Assembly (NCBI RefSeq): GCF_003049705.1
Contig: NZ_PIRF01000003.1
Span: 186,001-250,000, forward strand
Direction: 5' to 3'
DNA length: 64,000 nucleotides
From: Campylobacter concisus
GTDB lineage: Bacteria; Campylobacterota; Campylobacteria; Campylobacterales; Campylobacteraceae
Part shown: positions 28,042-36,217 of the stretch, piece by piece
Layout of the letters: every line of letters begins with the position of its first letter
Position numbering within the stretch: the stretch's first letter is position 1
Position numbers and translations under genes: made by a program
The notes under the pieces: model-generated
The model's input: the letters and a program-made list of their open reading frames with translations, nothing else
The model's database searches: none
Told to the model about the DNA's origin: nothing

Positions 28042-29637
28042 TTAAAACATATCTTCTAGGCTTTGAGTTTTTTCCTTGCATACATCACTTACATGGTGAT
28101 GTATGCTGGTTTTTTTGGAGTATTCACGCTCCTCTATAAATTCTCTACATATTCTTGTAGCATCTTGTGCTCTATCTGTAAGCTCTCGTATGCTTCTCTC
28201 AAATTTTGGAATTTTTCTTCTGAATTTTTTAATTTTTCTTCCAAGCAAGATATTGAACTCTCGTACATATCTCTTTGTTGCTGCAAAGATTCCGTTAAGG
28301 CGTCGTTGCAATCTTTGTTCAAGCTCTTGACTTTCTTTATTAGCGCTGTCACATTTGTCCGTAATATCACAAGCTCCTTCTCGCAGTCTTGTTGCAAATT
28401 CATTATTTCTAATTCGTGTCTGTTCCTTTCGTCTTCGATCATCTTGGTCAAGCGCTCGTTCTCTTCTAGCAATGCTTTCTCTAATGCTGTCATCCTCTAC
28501 TCCATTTTCATTAATATAAATTTCCTGCGCTCGTTCTCTGTTATCTCTTCGTCTTTTGGAATTGATATGTAATATTCCCTCTGGGTCTTGTCTGCAGTAG
28601 GTTGGCTGTATCTCCATTGTTTTGGTATCGTCCAAGCTACTTCTTCCTTTAATATCATTGCGTGCACTACCCAGCCAATTGCTATTCCCAAAATTAGTGC
28701 GGTAGCAACTGATAGCGAGATTATCACCGATCTGTCCTTGTGATGCAAGGATATTGTTTTTTGAAGTTCTTTCGACATATCTTTCTTGATTAAATCTATC
28801 TCTTTTAACAATAAGCTCCTCAAGTTTTCGCCTATTTTCTCTGCACTCTGCTTGTGTATTTCTATCATGGAATTCTCTAATTCTTCTGCTTGAGCTTTGG
28901 CTGAGTTCTCCAAGTCTTTGAGCACTGGTGAAGTCTGCATCGTATATTCCTCCTTTTAGACGATTTTTTGTTTTTTTAGTAGGCAGTATGATCGTTATGC
29001 CTTTTTTGTTGATCCTGGTTATTTCGATACCATTTTGTTTAAGAAGTTCAATCATGTGGTCTCTATTTTTAATATAGCCTTGCTTAACCAGATCGTGCAG
29101 CTTTTGGTCTAGCTCTTCTAAATTTTTATAATGATTGATGTTTTTCTTGCTAGACAATATAGTTTGCTCTTTTGCTGGATCATCTGGACTTGATAGTCCA
29201 TACTCATCGTTAATGATCTTTTTAATTAGATCTATTCTAGTTTGATCATATTTAGCAAAATAAGGATTAAATGACCTATCTGTTTCAAGATCTATCTTAG
29301 GGATAAGGAAATTTAACTCAAGCCGTCCATCCTTATCAGAATGCTCTACCCATAATACATTTGTACGTTCAAGCATATATTCACCCAAAAGAGCACGTTC
29401 AAAATCCTTAATGATTTTTAGTTTTTGCTCTTCAGTCAAAAAGTCATACTTCTCTTCAAATGATAAAACACCAAAACAGGTCTTTTGTTTATAGGTGATG
29501 CCTTTTATAATAGCTCTAGTTAAATTTTCATCACCTTTTATAACTCTTGCTGTTCCAGCAGCTTTTCTCTCATTTAAAAGATAATTTATGCTCCCAAGGC
29601 CACCACCAGTATAAGTACGAAGAAATTTAACTAGCAT
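28042..29637 (-). CDS. mobA: MobA-type relaxase
   Basis: A ~532-aa relaxase that would nick oriT and pilot the strand during mobilization. The N-terminus (MLVKFLRTYTGGGLGSINYL) and the block NVLWVEHSDKDGRLELNFLIP carry the family's histidine-acid-Asn cluster, as in ColE1 MbeA-like MOB-HEN relaxases (H-E-N type). The C-terminal half is Arg/Glu-rich. The start at 29637 was chosen from conservation; an in-frame start 13 codons further up is possible. Two further genes lie in another frame inside its 3' half, exactly as in ColE1. Confidence 0.8.
   Translation of the reverse strand: MLVKFLRTYTGGGLGSINYLLNERKAAGTARVIKGDENLTRAIIKGITYKQKTCFGVLSFEEKYDFLTEEQKLKIIKDFERALLGEYMLERTNVLWVEHSDKDGRLELNFLIPKIDLETDRSFNPYFAKYDQTRIDLIKKIINDEYGLSSPDDPAKEQTILSSKKNINHYKNLEELDQKLHDLVKQGYIKNRDHMIELLKQNGIEITRINKKGITIILPTKKTKNRLKGGIYDADFTSAQRLGELSQSSSRRIREFHDRNTQAECRENRRKLEELIVKRDRFNQERYVERTSKNNILASQGQIGDNLAISCYRTNFGNSNWLGSARNDIKGRSSLDDTKTMEIQPTYCRQDPEGILHINSKRRRDNRERAQEIYINENGVEDDSIRESIARRERALDQDDRRRKEQTRIRNNEFATRLREGACDITDKCDSANKESQELEQRLQRRLNGIFAATKRYVREFNILLGRKIKKFRRKIPKFERSIRELTDRAQDATRICREFIEEREYSKKTSIHHHVSDVCKEKTQSLEDMF
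28134..28493 (-). CDS. MobD/MbeD-like coiled-coil protein nested in mobA
   Basis: A 119-aa, almost wholly helical, heptad-rich protein (MTALEKALLEENERLTKMIE ... EYVENL) read in a different frame from the relaxase. Its ATG lies four bases after the stop of the mobB-like gene (TAG AGG ATG), which suggests coupled translation. In ColE1, mbeD is a coiled-coil gene in the same position and is needed for mobilization. Confidence 0.65.
   Translation of the reverse strand: MTALEKALLEENERLTKMIEDERNRHELEIMNLQQDCEKELVILRTNVTALIKKVKSLNKDCNDALTESLQQQRDMYESSISCLEEKLKNSEEKFQNLREAYESLQIEHKMLQEYVENL
28497..28940 (-). CDS. MobB/MbeB-like membrane protein nested in mobA
   Basis: A 147-aa protein in a different frame inside mobA. 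The N-terminus (LKDLENSAKAQAEELENSM, EIHKQSAEKI) resembles the MbeB N-terminal region (K-x-L-AK-E-K-AQ-E pattern). A single membrane helix lies at ~75-98 (VIISLSVATALILGIAIGWV). In ColE1-type systems MbeB helps to bring the relaxosome to the conjugation pore. The long open frame, membrane helix and coupling to the next gene argue against chance. Confidence 0.65.
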   Translation of the reverse strand: MQTSPVLKDLENSAKAQAEELENSMIEIHKQSAEKIGENLRSLLLKEIDLIKKDMSKELQKTISLHHKDRSVIISLSVATALILGIAIGWVVHAMILKEEVAWTIPKQWRYSQPTADKTQREYYISIPKDEEITENERRKFILMKME

Positions 29638-29684
29638 CACTAGTGCCTTTATTTGTATTGATGCAAAGTAAATCAAGCAACATA

Positions 29685-30014
29685 TTATTTACCCAATGCT
29701 TCATACACTTTATGTAAGACATCATTATCGTCCGCTATGATCTCAATACCAACTCTATCTAGGCTTTGCCCACTATTTAATTTGGCAGCTATTTGGTTCA
29801 TGTTTTGTCCATGTCTAGATAGTTCAGCTAAAAGCTCTCTCATAATTGGTGCATAAATCTGCTTAGACAACATAGCTCTTAGGGCAAATTTTGAGAAAGT
29901 TAGGCCACTTTCTTGTAATTTATTATTAATCACCAACCATTCTGCATTACTTAGCCTAAGTCTTTTAGTTATGACTTTGGTTACCTTGCGTTTTTTTATC
30001 TTTTCAGAACTCAC
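29685..30014 (-). CDS. mobC: MobC-type relaxosome accessory protein
   Basis: A 109-aa basic protein with a ribbon-helix-helix N-terminus (KRLRLSNAEWLVINNKLQES) and the MobC signature near the C-terminus (LAELSRHGQNMNQIAAKLNS). MobC proteins bind oriT and help to melt DNA for the relaxase. It lies 47 bases upstream of mobA in the same operon. Confidence 0.85.
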   Translation of the reverse strand: MSSEKIKKRKVTKVITKRLRLSNAEWLVINNKLQESGLTFSKFALRAMLSKQIYAPIMRELLAELSRHGQNMNQIAAKLNSGQSLDRVGIEIIADDNDVLHKVYEALGK

Positions 30015-30377
30015 GTAAATTTACTCCTAATCCAAGAAGAAGCCACTCAAAAATCCTATGTCATAAAATTTTTGGCAGACTTGCTCTTTAAATATCTTTT
30101 AAGGTTATTTTATAAAATTTCACAGCCTAAAACAAGGAATTCGGTAGGCTTCAGGCCGCTAAAATGCGTGTTTTTTAAAAATACTATGAAATATATAATA
30201 TAATTTTTGTAGCTTTTAAATTTCTCTTAGAAATTTAGTCTGGTATGAAATTAAGAAAATAAAATAATAAAAATATAGGGGTTGCGCTCATCATAAAAGA
30301 GCACTTTAGATAGGACAAGCTAATAACATGAAATTAGTTACTAACAAATCACAGATGACTAAAGTCTAGCTTTATGC
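30015..30377. other. Intergenic region upstream of mobC, candidate oriT location
   Basis: No gene seen. An imperfect inverted repeat (GCCTAAAACAAGGAATTCGGTAGGC, near 30125-30150) lies here, followed by GCTTCAGGCCGC. In ColE1-type systems oriT is just upstream of mobC, so this is where the island's transfer origin should be, but I cannot pinpoint nic. Confidence 0.35.
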
Positions 30378-30665
30378 TTAGTTAAATTTATCCTTTAGTA
30401 TCTCGTATACTTCGTTATTCTCTCTTTTGCCGACAACTAGCACCAATACTACGATCTCATCATCTTTTACTTGATAGGCCAAGCGGTAGCCGACATCTCT
30501 TAGCTTGATCTTATAGACATCTTCATAGCCTCGTAGCTTGTCTTTGGTAACCTTTGGGTTTTCTAGACGCTCACTTAGCTTCTTTTTAAACTGCACTTTT
30601 ATGCTATTGTCTAGCTTTTGCCACTCTTTTAAAGCACTTGGCAAGAACTCTAGCTCATAGCTCAT
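30378..30665 (-). CDS. RelE/ParE-family toxin
   Basis: A 95-aa basic protein (YELEFLPSALKEWQKLD ... LRGYEDVYKIKLRDVGYRLAYQV) with the RelE fold signature; RelE toxins cleave mRNA at the ribosome. Its start overlaps the end of the antitoxin gene by 11 bases, so the pair is one operon. It probably stabilises the island. Confidence 0.85.
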   Translation of the reverse strand: MSYELEFLPSALKEWQKLDNSIKVQFKKKLSERLENPKVTKDKLRGYEDVYKIKLRDVGYRLAYQVKDDEIVVLVLVVGKRENNEVYEILKDKFN

Positions 30666-30906
30666 CTAAGCTTACTTTTACTGGCTTTTCACCACTTGCT
30701 AGAGCAGCATCTACTGCTTTGCTTAGATGATACTCTTCTATTATCTCTTTCATCTTTTCATAGACAGAGCTAGGTACTAGATAGGCGCTAGGGACATTGT
30801 GGTTTAGTATGGCTACGACATTATCTCCAGCTTGTTTTAAAATTTGAGCTGGAGACTTTTTTAGCTCGCTTATGCTAGCTGTGAAATTTGCTTGTATGGT
30901 TTGCAT
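30655..30906 (-). CDS. Phd/YefM/StbD-type antitoxin
   Basis: An 83-aa protein with the typical N-terminus (ANFTASISELKKSPAQILKQ) that dimerises and binds the operator, and an acidic C-terminal tail (SGEKPVKVSLDEL) that would neutralise the RelE toxin downstream. The antitoxin gene comes first, as usual. Confidence 0.85.
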   Translation of the reverse strand: MQTIQANFTASISELKKSPAQILKQAGDNVVAILNHNVPSAYLVPSSVYEKMKEIIEEYHLSKAVDAALASGEKPVKVSLDEL

Positions 30907-30988
30907 TTTTATCCTTTATTTAATACCTAAAATAATACTAAATAAGATATAAAGATAGTCTTAAAAGTTTATGCTTTGAAATTTACTC

Positions 30989-32959
30989 CTATTCATTATC
31001 ATACGATACCATCTCTACTTTAGCCTTTAGTGTGTTTGCATTAATAGGTTTAGCATAGGTGTTTAGCAAAATTTTATACTGCTTTTCATGTCCTACTATC
31101 TGGGCTATAAGATTTGCTTCTACCTCGCGTTGCACTAGATAGTCTATAAAGTAGTGTCTAAAAGAGTAGAAGGTCTTTTTAGAGTCTTTGTCTATAAACT
31201 TTCTTTGGATCTGGCTTCTAAAAATTTCAGAGAAGTCCTTATTGCTTACCTTAAATATATTTCCGCTTTTCTTGCTATTAACATATTCTAGCAGGCCTAG
31301 ATCTATGAGCTTACTATGGATAGGCACAAACCTAATGCTATTTTTGGTCTTGGTAGTTTTACCATCATTTGTGTTTATGTTAAAGCAGTAAATTCCATCT
31401 TTTAAGACTATATCTTCTTTATGAAGTTGTGTGATCTCTTTTATCCTCATGCCACTATAAGCAGCTATCATTGTGACGTAGTAGAGCTCACTAGCCTCTA
31501 TCCTTGAACTTGGAGATTTTCCGCTTTGTTTGATGTTGGTTACTATGTCAAAGATTTTCCTAGCTTCTGATACATCGTATGGAAGCACTGCCCTCTCGCT
31601 AGGGTCTACGTCTATCTTGACGTTCATTTTTGCAGTTATGCTTTTACCTATATAGCCACTATCAAAGCAGTAGTTAAAAAACTGAATAACCCTTATCATA
31701 TATTTTTGAATAGTAGGTTCAGAGAGTTTATCGTCCTTTTCTCCCAGCTTAAGTATCTGAGATAAACTTTTATCTTTATACCTACTCTTTTGAGCTAGCT
31801 TGGTTGGAATTTTATAAAGAAGATCTCTAAATTCAAGCAAGTTATCTCTCGTGATCCTATAAACTGGCGTATCTTCGTTAAAGTATAAAAATAAGAGCTT
31901 TTTTACGCCAGTAACTAATCTTTGCGTATCTGGCGACCACTTATCAGCTCTTTTAGTGTTTGTCTCAAATATCTCGAATGCATCCTTTAAGCTCTTTTGA
32001 TCTTCTAAATTTAAAGCTGAGAATTGATTGCTAGAGCCAGATGTCGCTTGCAGTACTTGCCTGATCTCATACTCTTTGGTTATTTTGGCGCTAGGATTAA
32101 AAATACTAAAGCTACTATCGTCATCTAATTTTATCTTGATATTTTTTGGTGGATTTGGATCCAATATGATATCTTCCATGCTTCTATGGCTATTCTTTGT
32201 TCTTACTAGCTTTAAATTTGAAGTTGAGCCATACTTTTGATCTAGTATGGCATAAACCGTCTCGCTAATCCTCTGAGCCATAGCCTTAAGCTGCCCATCA
32301 GTAATGGGCAAACAACCACTATCTTCAAGCTCTTTTATATTTTCTTGGAATGAAGCTATGTCCTTAGCGTCAAACGAACTAGGTTTGGCATGTTTGGCTA
32401 AGTTATCACTAGAATCATCTTCAAGGAAACAGTGCTCACGCTTGTCATCAAAGAGCACACTGCTCTTCTCAAGCTTTGATACAAGATAGTTAAGTGTTAG
32501 TATGTTTTTCTCTAAAAGAGTTTGCCCTATGTTCTCTTTATTCTTGCTACCAAGAGCGCCAGCAGTGTTAGTGATATTACTTATATCCTTAATTAAAATT
32601 TGAGGCAGACCGCCATCTATCAAACTTTGTTTAAAGTAGTCATTGAGCGCATTTAGAAATTCTACATCCATCTTCTTATTAAGAAGAGAGTGCTCTTTGA
32701 TGCTCTTACTAAGCTTTACTTTCATAAACGAATTTACAAAAGATTGGATTATGCTATCACCAAGATTCATGTGAACCGCCCTTTTTATCAAGTAAAGATT
32801 GTTGTCTAGAATTTTAGCCCTTTTTCTGGCTTTTTCCAAGAGATTAGTGGATGTGGAGAAGCAAATTTCTCGCTTTTCGTTAAAAAATTTTCTAATGCTT
32901 GGAGCAAGTGTGACTCGGTAGTAATATATACCGTTTCGCTCCCTTAAGTGTTGTCCCAT
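30989..32959 (-). CDS. Large tyrosine integrase of the tRNA-Met island
   Basis: A ~656-aa site-specific recombinase. The catalytic domain is at the C-terminus: the first Arg in YSGMRIKEITQLHKED, then FYSFRHYFIDYL (second Arg and His; the usual first His of HxxR is Tyr here), the VGHEKQ box and the nucleophile Tyr in LLNTYAKP. The N-terminal ~350 residues (MGQHLRERNGIYYYRVTLAP) are the arm-binding and core-binding regions of the long phage-like integrases common in epsilonproteobacteria. Start 32959 fits that N-terminus. It lies about 100 bases from the right att copy and is expected to catalyse integration at the tRNA. Confidence 0.88.
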   Translation of the reverse strand: MGQHLRERNGIYYYRVTLAPSIRKFFNEKREICFSTSTNLLEKARKRAKILDNNLYLIKRAVHMNLGDSIIQSFVNSFMKVKLSKSIKEHSLLNKKMDVEFLNALNDYFKQSLIDGGLPQILIKDISNITNTAGALGSKNKENIGQTLLEKNILTLNYLVSKLEKSSVLFDDKREHCFLEDDSSDNLAKHAKPSSFDAKDIASFQENIKELEDSGCLPITDGQLKAMAQRISETVYAILDQKYGSTSNLKLVRTKNSHRSMEDIILDPNPPKNIKIKLDDDSSFSIFNPSAKITKEYEIRQVLQATSGSSNQFSALNLEDQKSLKDAFEIFETNTKRADKWSPDTQRLVTGVKKLLFLYFNEDTPVYRITRDNLLEFRDLLYKIPTKLAQKSRYKDKSLSQILKLGEKDDKLSEPTIQKYMIRVIQFFNYCFDSGYIGKSITAKMNVKIDVDPSERAVLPYDVSEARKIFDIVTNIKQSGKSPSSRIEASELYYVTMIAAYSGMRIKEITQLHKEDIVLKDGIYCFNINTNDGKTTKTKNSIRFVPIHSKLIDLGLLEYVNSKKSGNIFKVSNKDFSEIFRSQIQRKFIDKDSKKTFYSFRHYFIDYLVQREVEANLIAQIVGHEKQYKILLNTYAKPINANTLKAKVEMVSYDNE

Positions 32960-33063
32960 ATTTAATAGCCAACCGGTCAAAAATGGAACAGTTTTATGTA
33001 ACTACTAAGTAAAAATCGTCTAAAGTGCGTATTTCAGGCTTTCAGGAGCTCATATAAAAAATC

Positions 33064-33110
33064 CTCATAAGCCGGAGGTCGGGAGTTCAAGTCTCCCCCG
33101 TGACACCATA
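33064..33110 (+). repeat. attR: displaced 47-bp 3' end of tRNA-Met
   Basis: Identical to 9689-9735. It has no 5' tRNA half, so it is not a functional tRNA gene. Confidence 0.92.
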
Positions 33111-33516
33111 AATACCTAAACTACGATGTTTCTACAATATTATATTGCAGTTACCTTTCATTAAATATAGCTTAATGTTTGTAGCAAAACAAAATTTTAT
33201 GTAGCAAATTTTTAAGCTTGCAGTAATTTTAACACGTTTTTTGTAAAATTTTAAAAACAAGTAAAATTTTTTAACGAATCATCTACTATGATATAATCTG
33301 CCACTCTACTGGGTTAAATTTTTACCATAACTTAAATAAAATGAGTATAGATGTGTAGTAAAAATGGCGTTTATAGCTATTGAATATGGGCTAAAAAATA
33401 TTTTTGATGATTATGATTTATTCATATTTCCTAGCAATAAAACACAAAATAGAGATAGGCTGCATAAGCATCACGAGATCCTGCGCGTGGTCAAATACCG
33501 GCTCACATTTATTAAA

Positions 33517-34261
33517 GGCTCAAGATAAGTTAAAAACTTTCAAAGGAGTTTTAACTATGATCCTGCCGATGAAAAATAAGTATATAGCCCGTTCCCGAAT
33601 TTCGCAGAAGAAATTTAGAGAAATTCTCAAGTATTTTGCAGAGGATATAGAGGCTACTAAAATAGCAAATTTAACCGGGATTTCTAGAATTTCCATCAAT
33701 AAAATTCTAAAAAATATCAGAATTTTAATGGCTAGCGAGTGTGAAAAAATAAGTAAGTTTTCAGGTGAGATAGAGATTGACGAAAGTTACTTCGGAGCTA
33801 AAAGAGTAAGAGGTAAGAGAGGTAGAGGAGTAGCAAATAAAACTCCGGTATTCGGTATGCTTAAAAGAGATGGCAAAGTCTATACCCAAATAGTTAAAAA
33901 CTGCTCTGCTAGTGAACTAATACCAATACTATCGCAATATAGCGAGCTTGATAGCTCTACTATATACTCTGATTGTTGGAAAGCTTATGATGGATTAGTA
34001 GATTATGGAGCTAAAGCTCATTATAGAGTAAAGCATTCAAAGAATGAATTTGCTAATGGTAAAAACCATATAAACGGCATTGAGAATTTCTGGGGATATG
34101 CTAAACATAGACTAGCTAAATTTAAAGGCATCAAGAAAGAGAATTTTTTACTTCATCTAAAGGAGTATGAATTTAGATATAATACTAAAACTACACAGGA
34201 AAACTTATATCAGAAACTGTTGAAATTGATAAGAGAGAATCCGCTTAACTTATCTTGAGCC
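33517..34261 (+). mobile_element. IS1595-family insertion sequence
   Basis: About 745 bp. Inverted ends GGCTCAAGATAAGTTAA are perfect over 17 bp (33517-33533 and 34245-34261). The flanking 8-mers TTATTAAA and TTATAAAA differ at one base, consistent with the 8-bp AT-rich target duplication of the family. It carries one transposase gene whose stop codon lies inside the right end. Confidence 0.85.
33557..34258 (+). CDS. IS1595-family (ISXO2-like) transposase
   Basis: A 233-aa DDE-type transposase. The family signature is EIEIDESYFGAKRVRGKRG, with the next Asp in TIYSDCWKAYDGL and the third catalytic region in HINGIENFWGYAKHRLAKFKG. Start 33557 follows AAAGGAG at 33542-33548 and lies inside the IS; the open frame extends further upstream through the inverted repeat but that part is not IS sequence. 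It looks intact, so the IS may still move. Confidence 0.9.
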   Translation: MILPMKNKYIARSRISQKKFREILKYFAEDIEATKIANLTGISRISINKILKNIRILMASECEKISKFSGEIEIDESYFGAKRVRGKRGRGVANKTPVFGMLKRDGKVYTQIVKNCSASELIPILSQYSELDSSTIYSDCWKAYDGLVDYGAKAHYRVKHSKNEFANGKNHINGIENFWGYAKHRLAKFKGIKKENFLLHLKEYEFRYNTKTTQENLYQKLLKLIRENPLNLS

Positions 34262-34338
34262 TTATAAAAATAAAAGATTCAAAATATCTAAAGGCAAAAT
34301 TTGAGAATTTGCTTGGAGAGTATTTGGTACGCAATTGA

Positions 34339-34876
34339 TGATTATGTAATAATTTTTTATTTGGTAATTTAAAAATGTATGTGTTATTAATAATATTTTT
34401 ATTTTTATACTCAAAAAAAAGTCACTTTTGGTCTGTAATTTTAAGATATTTGTTTCGATTCCTCATATAAATACAAGCATTAAGTAATTTATAAGTATTT
34501 TTATGCTATATAATCAATTATAAGCAAAAACCCATTGATATATCGTGCTTCTGAAACAAAAATCAATAATTATTGACCACTTAAACAATCTAGCCATAAA
34601 AATATCTTATAATATACACAAATTTAAAAATAAAGGAGATTAAGATGATTAAAATTAGTTAAAAGTAGAAGCTATATTTTAAGTATTTAAAAGAGAGCTT
34701 CTACATTAAGTTGGTGACACTCTTATTGTAATTGTTCTCTACTTTTAAACTACTTAAATAAAAAACTTCATTAGAACCAACCATATTGAGCTTATTAGAC
34801 ACACTATAGGTATGTCTATTTGGTGAGACGGCTATTGCTGTCTTTGTAAAATTTAAAAAGCTATAGGAGAAAAAAT
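34339..34876. other. 538-bp intergenic region with RNA-like hairpins before the second mob cassette
   Basis: No gene beyond a five-codon frame (MIKIS at 34645) with a good ribosome site. A 9-bp inverted repeat GTAGAAGCT/AGCTTCTAC is at 34665-34673 and 34696-34704. A second complementary stretch (CTCTACTTTTAAAC near 34738) could compete with it, and AGACGGCTATTGCTGTCT near 34828 forms another hairpin. A short leader peptide plus alternative hairpins suggests an attenuator or antisense-controlled leader, which is inference only. Confidence 0.35.
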
Positions 34877-35179
34877 ATGGCTAGCAAAAGAATACTTTTA
34901 AATGATTTAAAAATCATTAGAAAAAACAAGAAAAAAGAAGAGATTAAACAAGCATGCTTTGAAGTCTTGTTTCCACAACAAGCTACGATCAAAGAGTGTA
35001 GGCTAGTAATAAAAGATCGTTTTAACATCAAGCTATCAAATAAGGAATTTTCCGAATGGAAGAAAGAGTATGATGCAAAAGACACACATCAAACCTCTCA
35101 TACAGATCAAATTCCTGAGGTTAAAGAAGACGAAAACAACGATGAGGAGCTAAGTAATGGCACTAACAATCAAGAGTAG
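34877..35179 (+). CDS. Small DNA-binding-like protein of the second mob cassette
   Basis: A 100-aa protein: basic N-terminal two-thirds (RILLNDLKIIRKNKKKEEIK, later KECRLVIKDRFNIKLSNKEF) that looks like a helix-turn-helix or helical DNA-binding domain, then an acidic disordered tail. It overlaps the next gene by 23 bases. Possibly a relaxosome accessory or regulator; no family name is certain. Confidence 0.5.
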   Translation: MASKRILLNDLKIIRKNKKKEEIKQACFEVLFPQQATIKECRLVIKDRFNIKLSNKEFSEWKKEYDAKDTHQTSHTDQIPEVKEDENNDEELSNGTNNQE

Positions 35180-35702
35180 TGATACAGCAGTTGCGGCAAA
35201 TGCCGTAATTGCACTACAAGAACATATCGAAATGAGCAATAAGGCTAGTGAAAATATTAGAAATAATATTGAACTTTTTAATCAAGCCGCAGATAGCTTT
35301 GATAAAAGCTTTAAAGAAAAAATAGAACTTATAGAGCAAGGAAGTACCGAACTTATAAGTGCAACAAAAGAGGCCCGAAACAACTTTCAAAATACTCTAA
35401 AGAGTGCAGATAAAACTATATCAAAGATTAACTCATCTTTTAGCTCTTTGATGAAAAAGATAGTATATGCATTAATTGCCTTTTTATTTATAGAAGCGAC
35501 CTTCTTTTTTGGCTACTTGTTTTATGATAGCCATAAGACAAATGAAACCAAAGCTGCACTACAAAATAGGCTAGATAAAGCACTTTATGATGTGTCTAAT
35601 CTTCAAGGCTTTATCACCCATATCTACAACCAAGATAGCCAAAAAGCTAGCGAAGATTTTACTAAATGGCTAAACACAAATGGTGACAGCAGTGTTCAGT
35701 AG
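35157..35702 (+). CDS. MobB-like coiled-coil membrane protein
   Basis: A 181-aa protein: helical N-terminal half with heptads, one membrane helix at ~103-123 (IVYALIAFLFIEATFFFGYL), then a short C-terminal coil. Same plan as MobB-type accessory proteins and as the nested gene at 28497, although sequence similarity is not evident. Starts inside the preceding gene. Confidence 0.5.
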   Translation: MALTIKSSDTAVAANAVIALQEHIEMSNKASENIRNNIELFNQAADSFDKSFKEKIELIEQGSTELISATKEARNNFQNTLKSADKTISKINSSFSSLMKKIVYALIAFLFIEATFFFGYLFYDSHKTNETKAALQNRLDKALYDVSNLQGFITHIYNQDSQKASEDFTKWLNTNGDSSVQ

Positions 35703-35792
35703 TAAGCAAATTTTTCTAATAGCAAGACACATACAATGTATGACACTTCGTTTTCATACCTTGTATAATCTTGCTCTGCCGAGGGCTACAAT

Positions 35793-35828
35793 GCGAGATA
35801 TAAGAAGCGTTAAAACGCTTCATCTCGC
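35793..35828. other. Strong double palindrome upstream of mobC-like gene, candidate oriT
   Basis: GAAGCGTT/AACGCTTC (8 bp, 2-base loop, 35804-35821) is enclosed by GCGAGAT/ATCTCGC (35793-35799 and 35822-35828). It lies 26 bases before the mobC-like start, the usual place of oriT. Confidence 0.55.
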
Positions 35829-35854
35829 TAGTACATTTTATGAAAGGATATCAT

Positions 35855-36217
35855 ATGCCAAAAAATATCAAGGATAAGGTGCTCTCTATAAGGATCACTT
35901 CTCAGCAAAATAGCAAATTATCTGATATGGCTAGAGAACTAAAAATATCAAGATCAGAAATCATTTCCTATCTTATAGATAATGGCAATATAAATTCTGA
36001 ATCCATAAAAAAGAAAGAGCTATATCCAACAATCATTACATATTTTGCTAGACCTTTTAACAACATCAATCAAATAGCAAAGAAACTAAATATAGCTTAT
36101 AAGACTAGTGGTAATATAGATTTAAAAACGATACTGCAGATACAAGAAGAGTTGTACAAAGTTCAATCAGTGCTAACTGAAATTTTAAGCCTAATAAAGA
36201 GTAGCTATGATAGTTAA
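35855..36217 (+). CDS. MobC-like relaxosome accessory protein
   Basis: A 120-aa basic protein with an RHH-like N-terminus (VLSIRITSQQNSKLSDMARE, then LKISRSEIISYLID) and a MobC-like block FARPFNNINQIAKKLNIAY. Start 35855 was chosen over 35840 because GAAAGGA lies six bases upstream. It overlaps the relaxase start by 11 bases. Confidence 0.7.
   Translation: MPKNIKDKVLSIRITSQQNSKLSDMARELKISRSEIISYLIDNGNINSESIKKKELYPTIITYFARPFNNINQIAKKLNIAYKTSGNIDLKTILQIQEELYKVQSVLTEILSLIKSSYDS

Larger units (their letters stand above)
33364..34338 (+). pseudogene. Small ORF split by the IS1595-family insertion
   Basis: Left part 33364-33516 (MAFIAIEYGLKNIFDDYDLF ... KYRLTFIK), right part 34270-34338 (IKDSKYLKAKFENLLGEYLV, stop). 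Removing the IS and one 8-bp target copy restores one frame of 74 codons across the joint. No family recognised. The stretch 33111-33363 before it is AT-rich with no gene seen. Confidence 0.5.

Noticed and set aside
28063-28572. 169-codon plus-strand frame opposite mobA
   Set aside because: Serine/phenylalanine-rich complement of the coiled-coil genes, with no ribosome site; the minus-strand genes explain it.
33064-33108. A second tRNA-Met gene
   Set aside because: Only the 3' half (anticodon loop onward) is present; it is the att repeat.
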